From CAIKLP01 sp965279595 (GTDB taxonomy: Bacteria; Bacteroidota; Bacteroidia; Sphingobacteriales; Sphingobacteriaceae): DNA of 64,000 nt. Numbering within the stretch: position 1 is the first letter of the stretch; each line of letters begins with the position of its first letter. The position numbers were made by a program, and so were the translations under genes. The stretch spans positions 1,302,001-1,366,000 of the forward strand of contig OZ257246.1 in NCBI GenBank assembly GCA_965279595.1, written 5' to 3'. Shown in pieces: positions 1 to 7,585 of this stretch. The notes below the pieces were generated by a model. It did no database searches and was not told the DNA's origin. It saw nothing but the letters and a program-made list of their open reading frames with translations.

Positions 1-729
1 CAAATTTCAAATTTGAATGTTGCTTATTCTGTAAATGGAGGAACTCCAGTTTTAGGAACTGTACCTTCAATCGCTGGAAATGCAACACAATTATTCCAAT
101 TTACTACTCGTGCAAATTTAGCTGCTGATGGAGTTTATACTATTAAGTTATGGACTGCTGATACTTCAGATTTTGACAAAAGTAATGATACAATAGTAGT
201 AGTAGTTGTTAATCAAGCTGCTCCAGTTGCAGGTTTCAATACTGCTATTGGTACAAATGGTTTAGTTAATTTTACAAATACAACTAGTTCTGATGTACCT
301 CCTACTTTTGCTTGGGATTTTGGTGATACTGGAACAAGTACTTCTGAGAGTCCAAGTCATACTTATACTCAAACAGGAACTTATAATGTATCAATGATTG
401 CAACAAGTACTTGTGGTTCTGATACAACTTCAGATTCAGTTACTGTAATAGTTTCAGGTGTTGAATTACAAGCGAATGAGAAATTCGTTAAAGCATATCC
501 TAATCCTACAACAGGATTGTTTACAATTGATGTTCAATTAGCTAAACAAGATCAATTAAGTTTGAAAGTGTTTAATACAAATGGTCAATTAATGTTCACG
601 CAAACTGTTGGTAAAATATCGAAAGATAAAATCCAAGTAGATGCAAGTTCATTGAGCCCAGGAATTTATAATGTAGTGTTAGAAGGAACTTCTACTCACA
701 TCTCAAAAAGAATTCAAGTATTACAATAG
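1..729 (+). CDS. T9SS-secreted PKD-domain protein (C-terminal part; 5' end outside window)
   Basis: The reading frame is open from base 1, so this is the 3' part of a longer gene. The visible 242 codons contain a PKD-type beta-sandwich (about residues 72-150, with the WDFGD and SPSHTY hallmarks) followed by a type A T9SS sorting domain. That domain has the YPNPTTG motif, a GQL turn and a terminal strand ending in a lysine/arginine-containing tail. Family knowledge: such proteins cross the outer membrane through the type 9 secretion system and are anchored to or released from the surface after the sorting domain is cleaved. SprA, a core part of that system, is encoded at 32993-40108. The catalytic or adhesive part, if any, lies upstream of the window, so no specific function is assigned. 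The gene ends at a strong terminator hairpin. Confidence 0.85.
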   Translation, partial: QISNLNVAYSVNGGTPVLGTVPSIAGNATQLFQFTTRANLAADGVYTIKLWTADTSDFDKSNDTIVVVVVNQAAPVAGFNTAIGTNGLVNFTNTTSSDVPPTFAWDFGDTGTSTSESPSHTYTQTGTYNVSMIATSTCGSDTTSDSVTVIVSGVELQANEKFVKAYPNPTTGLFTIDVQLAKQDQLSLKVFNTNGQLMFTQTVGKISKDKIQVDASSLSPGIYNVVLEGTSTHISKRIQVLQ

Positions 730-742
730 TTGTTTGTTAATC

Positions 743-777
743 AAAAAAAACACCCGCAATAGCGGGTGTTTTTTTTT
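743..777. terminator. Bidirectional intrinsic terminator
   Basis: A GC-rich stem ACACCCGC / GCGGGTGT with an AATA loop is flanked by an A-run on the left and a nine-T run on the right. It sits between two convergent genes (ending at 729 on plus and 782 on minus), so it can terminate both. Confidence 0.92.
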
Positions 778-781
778 GCCC

Positions 782-1912
782 TTATATTATTTTTTGCAAG
801 GTTTTTAAATCATGACTAATTAAATTAAGTCCAGGATTTTTGCCTGTTTCAATACTTCCTAATTTGTTTGCTAAACCTAGGTATTCTGCACCATTCAAAG
901 TAGCCCAAGTAAGTAATTTATCTAAAGTTATTTGTGGAAAAAATTGTTGAATGCATTTTATTTCATCTAAGATATCTAATGAATTATTGGATGCTAAACT
1001 GTCAGTTCCAATTGTGATTTTACATCCATTCTCCATTAAATTTAATAATTCTGGTAATTGACTTTCTATATACAAATTTGCTTTTGGACAAAGACACCAA
1101 TACAATTCATTGTTGGAATTCATTCCAAATTGGATGTCTTCTATATTGCTAAATGTATTATGAACTAATTGGATTTTATGATGTGAAAAATATTTCAAGT
1201 AACTAGGTAATGACCTTTGATTATTCCCTTTATAGTACGAAATATCGATTCCGAAACTTGCAAATAATTTTGTAAAATCACCACTAGCATTCATTGAAAA
1301 AATATTTTCTGCGTCACTTTCTTGATTATGAATACTTAGTAAATTTTCTCCCCCTAATGAACTTATGTTTTTAAATAATTCAGAAGAAACAGAATAAGGA
1401 GCATGAGCTGTAATACTTGTTTTTGTTTTGAATTCATTTTGTATTAGCAATCCTTTTTCTAATATTTGATTCGCATTGTTTGGATTGAAACCAAGCAATT
1501 CAATGAATGTATGGTATTGAATTTTACTTTCCAGTTTAATTTTTTTGCTTACTGAAGTATTAGATATATCACCAACCGCAACAATTCCATATTCATACAT
1601 TGATTGGTCTGCAATTAACATTGCAGCTTCAATTTCTTCAATAGGTAGTTCTCTTAGTTTCTGTACTGTTAATATAAAGTCAACAATCCCTTGCTTTTCT
1701 TCTATTAATCCTTTTAAATGGGATAATTCAAGATGGCAATGGACATTGATGAATCCAGGACATATAATACCAGGGAAAAACTCTACATCCATTAGCCCTT
1801 CATTATCATTTAGCACTTCCAATATCACGCCTTCATCATTAATGATGATTACAGCACCTTCAATGGGGTTTTGTGAAATGGGGTAAATAATATCTGCACT
1901 TATTTTACGCAT
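782..1912 (-). CDS. Amidohydrolase family protein (TRZ/ATZ-like deaminase)
   Basis: About 376 aa metal-dependent hydrolase. An N-terminal beta-sandwich segment leads to the PGFINVHCHLE motif, which supplies the HxH metal ligands. Downstream lie a histidine in LSIHNQES, another in QLVHNTF, and the metal aspartate in IGTDSLASN, all in the order expected for cytosine deaminase/chlorohydrolase-like amidohydrolases. The substrate is not readable. Aminodeoxyfutalosine deaminase of menaquinone synthesis is one candidate, but nothing nearby supports it. I chose the ATG at 1912 rather than the TTG at 1918 because the TTG overlaps a perfect TAnnTTTG promoter box on the minus strand (1916-1923). The ATG then starts 4 nt after the box, implying a leaderless or nearly leaderless mRNA. 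It is divergent from rlmN. Confidence 0.82.
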   Translation of the reverse strand: MRKISADIIYPISQNPIEGAVIIINDEGVILEVLNDNEGLMDVEFFPGIICPGFINVHCHLELSHLKGLIEEKQGIVDFILTVQKLRELPIEEIEAAMLIADQSMYEYGIVAVGDISNTSVSKKIKLESKIQYHTFIELLGFNPNNANQILEKGLLIQNEFKTKTSITAHAPYSVSSELFKNISSLGGENLLSIHNQESDAENIFSMNASGDFTKLFASFGIDISYYKGNNQRSLPSYLKYFSHHKIQLVHNTFSNIEDIQFGMNSNNELYWCLCPKANLYIESQLPELLNLMENGCKITIGTDSLASNNSLDILDEIKCIQQFFPQITLDKLLTWATLNGAEYLGLANKLGSIETGKNPGLNLISHDLKTLQKII

Positions 1913-1915
1913 AAA

Positions 1916-1923
1916 CAAAGGTA
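1916..1923 (-). promoter_or_regulatory. TAnnTTTG -7 box for the amidohydrolase gene
   Basis: Minus-strand TACCTTTG matches the Bacteroidota sigma-ABfr -7 consensus. The start codon ATG lies 4 nt downstream of the box, so transcription probably begins at or next to the start codon. Confidence 0.6.
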
Positions 1924-1949
1924 AAATTCAAAATCTAAATTGTAATAAC

Positions 1950-1957
1950 TAATTTTG
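1950..1957 (+). promoter_or_regulatory. TAnnTTTG -7 box for rlmN
   Basis: TAATTTTG matches the consensus exactly and ends 5 nt before the GTG start of rlmN. Together with the minus-strand box at 1916-1923 it makes a compact divergent promoter pair. Confidence 0.6.
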
Positions 1958-1961
1958 CACT

Positions 1962-3020
1962 GTGGAGACAATTTTGAAAAAGAAAGATATTAGGGCTTTT
2001 AGTTTGAATGAATTAAAGGAAGAGTTCATTAGTTTGGGTGAAAAATCATTCAGAGCCAAGCAGGTTTATGAATGGTTGTGGGCAAAATCAGCAAGACATT
2101 TTGATGAAATGAGTAACCTTTCAAAAGAATTGCGATTGAAATTGGAGGCAAATTATGCAATCAATGCAGTGTCCATTCATCATTATCAAAAAAGTAAAGA
2201 CAAAACAATTAAAAATGCTTTCCAATTATTTGATGGCAATATTGTTGAAGGTGTTTTAATTCCAAATACAGATAGAATGACTGCTTGTGTTTCATCACAA
2301 GTGGGATGTAGTTTAACTTGTAAGTTTTGTGCAACAGGTTACATGGATCGTAAACGTAATTTAAATGCAGATGAGATTTATGATCAAGTAGTATTAATTG
2401 ATGCACAATCAAAACAATATTATAATATGCCATTAACAAATATTGTTTATATGGGTATGGGTGAACCATTATTAAACTATGCTAACGTATTGCATTCAAT
2501 TGATAGAATCACAGCTGAGGATGGCTTAAATATGTCATACAAAAGAATTACAGTTTCTACAGCAGGCATTGCAAAAATGATTCGAAAATTAGGTGATGAT
2601 GAAGTTAAATTTAATTTGGCTTTATCACTTCATGCTGCTAATGATATAAAGCGAAATGAAATTATGCCAATCAATGAATCCAATACCTTAGAGGCATTAG
2701 CAGATGCTTTGAAGTATTATTATGACAAAACACAAAATCCAGTCACATTTGAATATATCATTTTTAATAATTTTAATGATGAATTAGAAGATGCGAGAGA
2801 ATTAGTTGAATTTTGTCAACATATCCCATGTAAAGTAAATATCATTGAGTATAATCCAATTGCATTAGCTGATTACCTAAATGCTAATGAAGATAAAGTT
2901 GATCAGTTTGCAGATTACCTAAGAAGAAATAGTGTAATTACAAATATTAGAAGAAGCAGGGGTAAAGATATTGATGCTGCTTGTGGTCAGCTTGCAATTA
3001 AAGAAGAACAAGCGAAATAA
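1962..3020 (+). CDS. rlmN: 23S rRNA/tRNA dual-specificity adenine-C2 methyltransferase
   Basis: A 352-aa radical-SAM enzyme that methylates C2 of A2503 in 23S rRNA and A37 of some tRNAs. The 4Fe-4S motif CxxxCxxC is visible at C116, C120 and C123 in GCSLTCKFCATG. The conserved GMGEPLLN SAM-binding stretch follows, and the C-terminal catalytic cysteine sits in DAACGQL. The full length matches the family. No ATG is available at the N-terminus: the candidates are GTG at 1962 and an in-frame TTG at 1974. GTG lies just 5 nt past a perfect -7 box, which would make the message leaderless. If transcription starts a little later, TTG is the start. The next gene, comF, follows after 66 nt. Confidence 0.95.
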   Translation: METILKKKDIRAFSLNELKEEFISLGEKSFRAKQVYEWLWAKSARHFDEMSNLSKELRLKLEANYAINAVSIHHYQKSKDKTIKNAFQLFDGNIVEGVLIPNTDRMTACVSSQVGCSLTCKFCATGYMDRKRNLNADEIYDQVVLIDAQSKQYYNMPLTNIVYMGMGEPLLNYANVLHSIDRITAEDGLNMSYKRITVSTAGIAKMIRKLGDDEVKFNLALSLHAANDIKRNEIMPINESNTLEALADALKYYYDKTQNPVTFEYIIFNNFNDELEDARELVEFCQHIPCKVNIIEYNPIALADYLNANEDKVDQFADYLRRNSVITNIRRSRGKDIDAACGQLAIKEEQAK

Positions 3021-3086
3021 ATTTTAAATTAGCTGTAATTATGCAGTTGTTTTAATATTTATTTTAATTGATTTTCATATTTAATT

Positions 3087-3782
3087 ATGAGAATCAGAAA
3101 CTACCTTGAAGATTTTATAGGTTTATTGTATCCACAATTATGTGTGGGTTGTGCTAACCATTTGTATGATGGAGAGGATTTATTATGTACTTTTTGTAGA
3201 GGCACTTTACCCTACACTTATGAATATTTATATCCAAATAATAAAGTAGAAAAATTGTTTTGGGGAAAAGTAGCAATTGATGCTGCAGCCTCTTTTCTAT
3301 ATTTTAATAAAGGTTCAAAAGTTCAACATATTTTGCACCAATTAAAGTATAAAAGCAGAATAGAGGTTGGGGAACTGATGGGCAAATTATTTGCCCATCA
3401 AATAATTTCTGAATCGAGATTCGAAAATATTGATGTAATAATTCCTGTGCCGCTTCATCCTCATAAATTAAAAAAGCGTGGGTATAATCAATCAGATAGT
3501 TTCGGGCAAGGATTGGGAAATGTACTTCAAGTGGAATTTAATAATAATATACTTATTAGAAATATAAATACTGAAACGCAAACACGTAAAAATAGATATG
3601 AGAGATTTGAAAATATGGAATCTGTTTTCTCAATTCAATTTCCGGAGAGAATAACAGGGAAAAATATTATTTTGGTTGATGATGTAGTGACCACGGGTTC
3701 GACTTTATGTTCCTGTGCTGAAGTAATGCATCAATTTAAGCCTTCAACCATTAAAATTGCAACTATCGCTTCTGCTTTATAA
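3087..3782 (+). CDS. ComF family phosphoribosyltransferase-like protein
   Basis: 231 aa with the ComF/GntX layout. An N-terminal zinc-ribbon-like module with paired cysteines (CVGC and CTFC, about residues 18-42) is followed by a type I phosphoribosyltransferase fold whose PRPP loop reads ILVDDVVTTGSTL. In competent bacteria ComF helps process incoming single-stranded DNA. In Bacteroidota it is a widespread single-copy gene whose exact role is less clear. The KRGYNQS segment typical of the family is present. It overlaps no gene but the following lipoprotein starts only 43 nt downstream under its own promoter box. Confidence 0.88.
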   Translation: MRIRNYLEDFIGLLYPQLCVGCANHLYDGEDLLCTFCRGTLPYTYEYLYPNNKVEKLFWGKVAIDAAASFLYFNKGSKVQHILHQLKYKSRIEVGELMGKLFAHQIISESRFENIDVIIPVPLHPHKLKKRGYNQSDSFGQGLGNVLQVEFNNNILIRNINTETQTRKNRYERFENMESVFSIQFPERITGKNIILVDDVVTTGSTLCSCAEVMHQFKPSTIKIATIASAL

Positions 3783-3809
3783 TAAATTAAGAAAAGCTTC
3801 GTATTTTAA

Positions 3810-3817
3810 TATCTTTG
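3810..3817 (+). promoter_or_regulatory. TAnnTTTG -7 box for the beta-helix lipoprotein
   Basis: TATCTTTG matches the -7 consensus and ends 9 nt before the ATG at 3826. It supports 3826 rather than the longer frame opening at 3757 as the true start. Confidence 0.6.
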
Positions 3818-3825
3818 TGGACTTT

Positions 3826-5232
3826 ATGGCTGGATTAATAAAAGGAGTTTTAGTATTATTTATTGCTGGGATGTTTTTTTCTTGTAAGAAGGAATTAGTG
3901 TTAACTACTGATTCATCTGCAAAATTAAATTTCTCAAAAGACACTATTTTGTTTGATACAGTTTTTACTACAGTGTCAAGCATCACAAAAAGATTTAAAG
4001 TTTATAATAAAAATAATAATGCAGTTGAAATTGCAGCAATTGATTTAGTTGAAGATAATGGCTTTGCCACCTATCGATTGAATGTAGATGGTATTGTAGG
4101 AAATCATCCAAGAAATATTGAAATCAGAGCCAATGATTCTATTTTTGTTTTTGTAGAAGTAACGGTAAAAACAAACGCAGCTCAATTGCCATTTTTAATT
4201 GCTGACTCCATCAGTTTTTCTACCAATGGGAATCTCCAAAAAATTCAACTTGTTTCTTATGGACAAAATGCGCATTTTTATTCTGATAGCATTTTGACAG
4301 GTAATATTACATGGAATAATGATTTACCATATGTAATATATGGAGTTGTTTTAATTGATTCATTGAGTAAGTTGACAATTAATTCAGGTGTAAAAGTTTA
4401 TTTGCATAAGGATGCCATTGTATTAGCAAAAGGCACTTTAGAAATTAACGGGACAAGACTAGATTCAGTTACATTTCAAGGGGATAGAAGAGAAATCGAA
4501 TATTCAAATGAACCAGGGCAATGGAATGCGATTCAATTTTTGCCAGGTAGCACTCAAAATAAAATTAATTATACTACCATAAAAAATTCAGTATATGGTG
4601 TTATTGCTGGAACATTTCCTTTGTATGGAATTCAACCAGAAGTCTTAATAAGCAATTCAATTATTAAGTATAGCACCGTTACAGGTATATTTGGAATAGG
4701 AGCGAAAATCAAAGCCTTTAATAACCTTATATTCTCTTGCGGTCAATATGCATTTTTCACTCAACTTGGTGGTGATTATGATTTAGCATTTAATACATTT
4801 GCTCAAACAAATAATTTCACTAATAGACAAACTTCAGCTGTCACTTTTTCTGATTATTTGAAAATTTCTTCTACCTATTTCACTGATTTGCTAAAAGTGA
4901 ATCTGAATAATAATATAATTTGGGGCACATTAAAAGAAGAATATTTTACAGATTTCAAACATACAGTTACGCCAACTATTTTGGTTGAAAATAATTTAAT
5001 AAGAACTACTAAGGCAGGGCTTTCTAGCTCTAATGTTTTTAATAAAGATCCTTTATTTGTCAATCCAAACATTAGCTTATCAACCTACAATGACGAAGAT
5101 TATCACCTTAAGCCGAATAGTCCAGCAAAAGGGAAAGGATTATTGCCTCCAAACCCTGGTGTTTACCAATTTGACCAGGATGGTGTTAATAGGCAAAATC
5201 CGCCTTCAATAGGTTGTTTTGAGGCAAATTAA
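3826..5232 (+). CDS. Lipoprotein with predicted right-handed beta-helix
   Basis: 468 aa. The N-terminus has a short hydrophobic core followed by FFSC, a lipobox with the lipidated cysteine at residue 20, so it is an exported lipoprotein. The middle is rich in short strand-turn repeats with Asn ladders (YTTIKNS, NSIIKYS, FNNLIFS, FNTFAQT), the look of a parallel beta-helix. The C-terminus has the LKPNSPAKGKG ... IGCFE pattern common to such Bacteroidota proteins. No catalytic residues can be pointed to, so function is unknown; polysaccharide binding or cleavage is only a guess. The start at 3826 is preferred over an upstream in-frame ATG at 3757, because the upstream extension would bury the signal peptide and overlap comF. 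Confidence 0.72.
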   Translation: MAGLIKGVLVLFIAGMFFSCKKELVLTTDSSAKLNFSKDTILFDTVFTTVSSITKRFKVYNKNNNAVEIAAIDLVEDNGFATYRLNVDGIVGNHPRNIEIRANDSIFVFVEVTVKTNAAQLPFLIADSISFSTNGNLQKIQLVSYGQNAHFYSDSILTGNITWNNDLPYVIYGVVLIDSLSKLTINSGVKVYLHKDAIVLAKGTLEINGTRLDSVTFQGDRREIEYSNEPGQWNAIQFLPGSTQNKINYTTIKNSVYGVIAGTFPLYGIQPEVLISNSIIKYSTVTGIFGIGAKIKAFNNLIFSCGQYAFFTQLGGDYDLAFNTFAQTNNFTNRQTSAVTFSDYLKISSTYFTDLLKVNLNNNIIWGTLKEEYFTDFKHTVTPTILVENNLIRTTKAGLSSSNVFNKDPLFVNPNISLSTYNDEDYHLKPNSPAKGKGLLPPNPGVYQFDQDGVNRQNPPSIGCFEAN

Positions 5233-5272
5233 AGTTTTTTAAAATATTTGTAACCTTTCTATAAACCTTACG

Positions 5273-5344
5273 TATAAGTTTCCGAGAGCGTGAATTAAAT
5301 TAAAGCCGAAGGGTTGTAAGGAAACTTATAACCCTTTTGCTTTT
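5273..5344 (+). promoter_or_regulatory. Candidate attenuator leader with two exclusive hairpins
   Basis: Segment 5320-5330 can pair with 5273-5283 over 11 bp (TATAAGTTTCC with GGAAACTTATA). Alternatively, part of it forms the downstream hairpin GGGTTGTAAG-GAAA-CTTATAACCC at 5311-5334, followed by TTTTGCTTTT. The second structure is terminator-like with a GNRA-type tetraloop. The two cannot form together. The element lies between the lipoprotein gene and the Hpt/polysaccharide operon, about 50 nt before the operon's first ATG. It could be simply a terminator of the upstream gene; the alternative pairing is what suggests control. No known riboswitch class was recognised. Confidence 0.45.
5309..5344 (+). 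terminator. Intrinsic terminator-like hairpin before the Hpt operon
   Basis: A 12-bp stem (AAGGGTTGTAAG / CTTATAACCCTT, one G-T wobble) with a GAAA loop and an interrupted T-run (TTTTGCTTTT). It can end transcription of the lipoprotein gene or act as the off state of the leader described at 5273-5344. Confidence 0.65.
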
Positions 5345-5394
5345 ATTATCTCAAATTCTATGTATTTTAGTTTGAATAATTACAAACTAGCAAT

Positions 5395-5763
5395 ATGCAA
5401 GAATATAAAGTTATTAATCTGGAATATTTAACAGATTTGTCGGGGGGGGATCAAGACTTTATGGTAGATATGATTTCTACTTTTTTAGAAAATGTTCCAG
5501 GTTTTATGAATGAATTCTTACAATTGAAATCTCAAAAAAATTGGGCGCAAATGCAATTCTTTGCCCACAAATCAAAATCAACTTTTTTATTAATGGGAGT
5601 GCAATCATTATCGAATGATTCATCTATCATTGAACAAATGTGTAAATCAAATGTTTCAGAAATTGAAATTGAAAACTTATTGAATAAAATGCAGCCCATT
5701 TTTATTGCAATGGTTAAGGAATTGAAACATGCCTTAAATAATATTGAACAGCTTAATTCATAA
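5395..5763 (+). CDS. Hpt (histidine phosphotransfer) domain protein
   Basis: 122 aa, a single four-helix Hpt domain. The N-terminal motif LSGGDQDF and the phosphoacceptor H58 in the AHKSKS context match phosphorelay Hpt proteins. Canonical Hpt motifs have a glycine three residues after the lysine (HxLKGxS); here the pattern is H-K-S-K-S, a mild variant. It would pass phosphate between a hybrid kinase elsewhere and a receiver, most simply the one encoded 2 nt downstream. The GG codons are GGG-GGG and together with flanking G bases form an 8-G run (5442-5449) that is very unusual in this AT-rich sequence. A slip there would frameshift the protein after residue 18. Confidence 0.85.
   Translation: MQEYKVINLEYLTDLSGGDQDFMVDMISTFLENVPGFMNEFLQLKSQKNWAQMQFFAHKSKSTFLLMGVQSLSNDSSIIEQMCKSNVSEIEIENLLNKMQPIFIAMVKELKHALNNIEQLNS
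5442..5449 (+). repeat. Homopolymeric G8 tract inside the Hpt gene
   Basis: Eight consecutive G bases span codons 16-19 (Ser-Gly-Gly-Asp). It is the longest G or C run I saw in the window. It lies near the 5' end of the first gene of the polysaccharide operon, a classic position for slipped-strand phase variation. Confidence 0.8.
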
Positions 5764-5765
5764 AT

Positions 5766-6122
5766 ATGAGGATTTTAGTAATTGATGATGAAGAATTAAT
5801 GCTGAAAGCTTTACGATTTCGTTTAATCAAAGATGGATATGAAGTAGAATTAGCAAATGATGGTAGAGAAGCCATCACAAAAATTGAAAGTGAAAAGTTT
5901 GATTTGATTATAACTGATATTATGCTCCCCTTCAATAATGGATTGGAAATAGTTCAATGTATTAAATTAAACAATAAAAATTGTCCGGTAATAATACTTT
6001 CAGCTGTTGGTGCTGAAAGTACAGTGCTTGAAGCCTTTGCTTTAGGTGCAGATGATTATATTACTAAACCTTTTAGTCCTGTTGAATTATCTGTTCGAGT
6101 TAAAAGATTATTGAGTAGATGA
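5766..6122 (+). CDS. Stand-alone response regulator receiver (CheY-like)
   Basis: 118 aa, one receiver domain and no output domain. The acidic pocket D7/D8, phosphoacceptor D51 (IITDIMLP), S79 (IILSA) and K101 (ITKPF) are all present, so it should be phosphorylatable. It starts 2 nt after the Hpt stop, and its own stop overlaps the next start (ATGA at 6119-6122), so synthesis is translationally coupled to the HEAT-repeat membrane protein. With no DNA-binding domain it must act by protein contact. The tight coupling makes the HEAT protein or the glycosyltransferase the obvious partner candidates. Confidence 0.9.
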   Translation: MRILVIDDEELMLKALRFRLIKDGYEVELANDGREAITKIESEKFDLIITDIMLPFNNGLEIVQCIKLNNKNCPVIILSAVGAESTVLEAFALGADDYITKPFSPVELSVRVKRLLSR

Positions 6123-7585
6123 GATTAATTGAATTACTCCAAAACAAATATTTTTCTTTTATAAAACTAAGTATAGTTATATTTTTAGTTTTTGGATTTG
6201 CAAACAATTTAGCTTTTGCCAAATCTGATACTTTAAACCAAAATCAATTTCCAATAGAAACTAAGTATAGTGATGAATTAAGTGTTGATCAACTTGATTC
6301 AGCAAAGCATTCTAAAGTAATCGATTCATTAGATAAGCTTAGAAATCCAGTAAAAGTAATAATTCCTTTAGCTGATTTTACCTATTCCAATAATAGAGAA
6401 CATGCAAAAGCAAATATTAGTTATAAAAATTATGCTTGGTATCAAAGAGTTTTTTATTATATCAAAACAGGTTTTCAAAACGACGATTTAATAATTCGGA
6501 ATGCTTATTATTTAATTTTTCTGTTTTTGGGCATTTTTATTTTAATAAATGCCTATTTGTTTTTTAATAGAATGAATAATAGTTATTGGACAAATAGAAA
6601 AAATAAACTTGAAAAGAAATTTGATTTACTTCTTACAGGTGTTATATATATTGATGATAGTGAACTAGGAAATGAAACTTGGAAAGAAGAAAAAGAAAAA
6701 GTAATCAAGCATTTTAAAAATAATTACCTTAAAAATAGTTTCAATAAAGCGGTTTTGGAAGATATGATAATCTCCTTGCATAGAAATTTTTCAGGCACTA
6801 CAGCTAGTGTACTACGAAACCTTTACATAGAATTAGCATTTGATCAATCTTCCATAAAAAAATTAAAGAACACAGAAGATTGGTCTGCACTCTCAAAAAT
6901 CATAAGAGATTTGGCTCAAATGGAAATCGTATCAGCAGTTCCAATTATTAAAGAAAAACTGAATCATATCAATCCAATTCTGCGATTAGAGGCTGGTATT
7001 GCTTTACTGAAATTAGATTTGGAAAACCCATTTGCGCTGCTTGATCAAGGCAGAGAATTGACGGAATGGCAACAATTAAATTTATTGGAAGCAATTCGAA
7101 GTTCAACACGCATTAAAATTCCAATGTTTAATAAATGGTTTAATTCAAAGGAAGATTCCATTGTTGTGTTTTGTTTATTACTTATTGATCACTTTAAACA
7201 ATTGGATGTAATTGAAGATGTAATAGGTTTGTTAAACCATTCATCTGATAAAGTAAAAATTGCTGCAGTAAAATGTTTGGGGCAGCTCGAAGTATATGAT
7301 TCAGATATTAATTTGGTAATTATGTTTGATGATTCTTCATTCGAATTGCAATTAGAAATTTTAAACGCTTGTGGTAGAATTGCAAGTGCAGACGGGATTG
7401 AGTTTTTGAAATGGAAAGTATTTGATAAAAATTTTGAAATATCATTTAGAGCTGCAAATGGTTTAAAGAGAGCAGGTATTGAGGGTGAAAAAGTTTTGAA
7501 TTATTTGTTAACTAGGCAAAATACAGATCCACAATTATTATGTATTATAAATCACGCATTAGATCAAAGGTTATTAATTGTTTAA
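6119..7585 (+). CDS. Membrane-anchored HEAT-repeat protein
   Basis: 488 aa. Residues about 14-34 form a hydrophobic signal or membrane segment, followed by a roughly 90-residue polar stretch, a second membrane helix at about 128-149 and then positively charged residues. The remainder (about 165-488) is alpha-helical with HEAT/armadillo-type repeats. Examples are the units around IRDLAQMEIVSAVPIIKEKL, LRLEAGIALLKLD and VKIAAVKCLGQLE. By the positive-inside rule the repeats are cytoplasmic, where they could bind the receiver protein and the synthase encoded directly after. The gene overlaps the receiver gene by 4 nt and abuts the glycosyltransferase with no gap. No enzymatic motif is visible. 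A scaffold or regulatory role is inference. Confidence 0.75.
   Translation: MRLIELLQNKYFSFIKLSIVIFLVFGFANNLAFAKSDTLNQNQFPIETKYSDELSVDQLDSAKHSKVIDSLDKLRNPVKVIIPLADFTYSNNREHAKANISYKNYAWYQRVFYYIKTGFQNDDLIIRNAYYLIFLFLGIFILINAYLFFNRMNNSYWTNRKNKLEKKFDLLLTGVIYIDDSELGNETWKEEKEKVIKHFKNNYLKNSFNKAVLEDMIISLHRNFSGTTASVLRNLYIELAFDQSSIKKLKNTEDWSALSKIIRDLAQMEIVSAVPIIKEKLNHINPILRLEAGIALLKLDLENPFALLDQGRELTEWQQLNLLEAIRSSTRIKIPMFNKWFNSKEDSIVVFCLLLIDHFKQLDVIEDVIGLLNHSSDKVKIAAVKCLGQLEVYDSDINLVIMFDDSSFELQLEILNACGRIASADGIEFLKWKVFDKNFEISFRAANGLKRAGIEGEKVLNYLLTRQNTDPQLLCIINHALDQRLLIV

Noticed and set aside
5281..5320. GAGAG ... GCCGAAGG, superficially like part of a glycine riboswitch
   Set aside because: The downstream conserved half (CTCAGG...AAAGGAC type sequence) is missing and the neighbouring gene is not a glycine gene, so no class is assigned.
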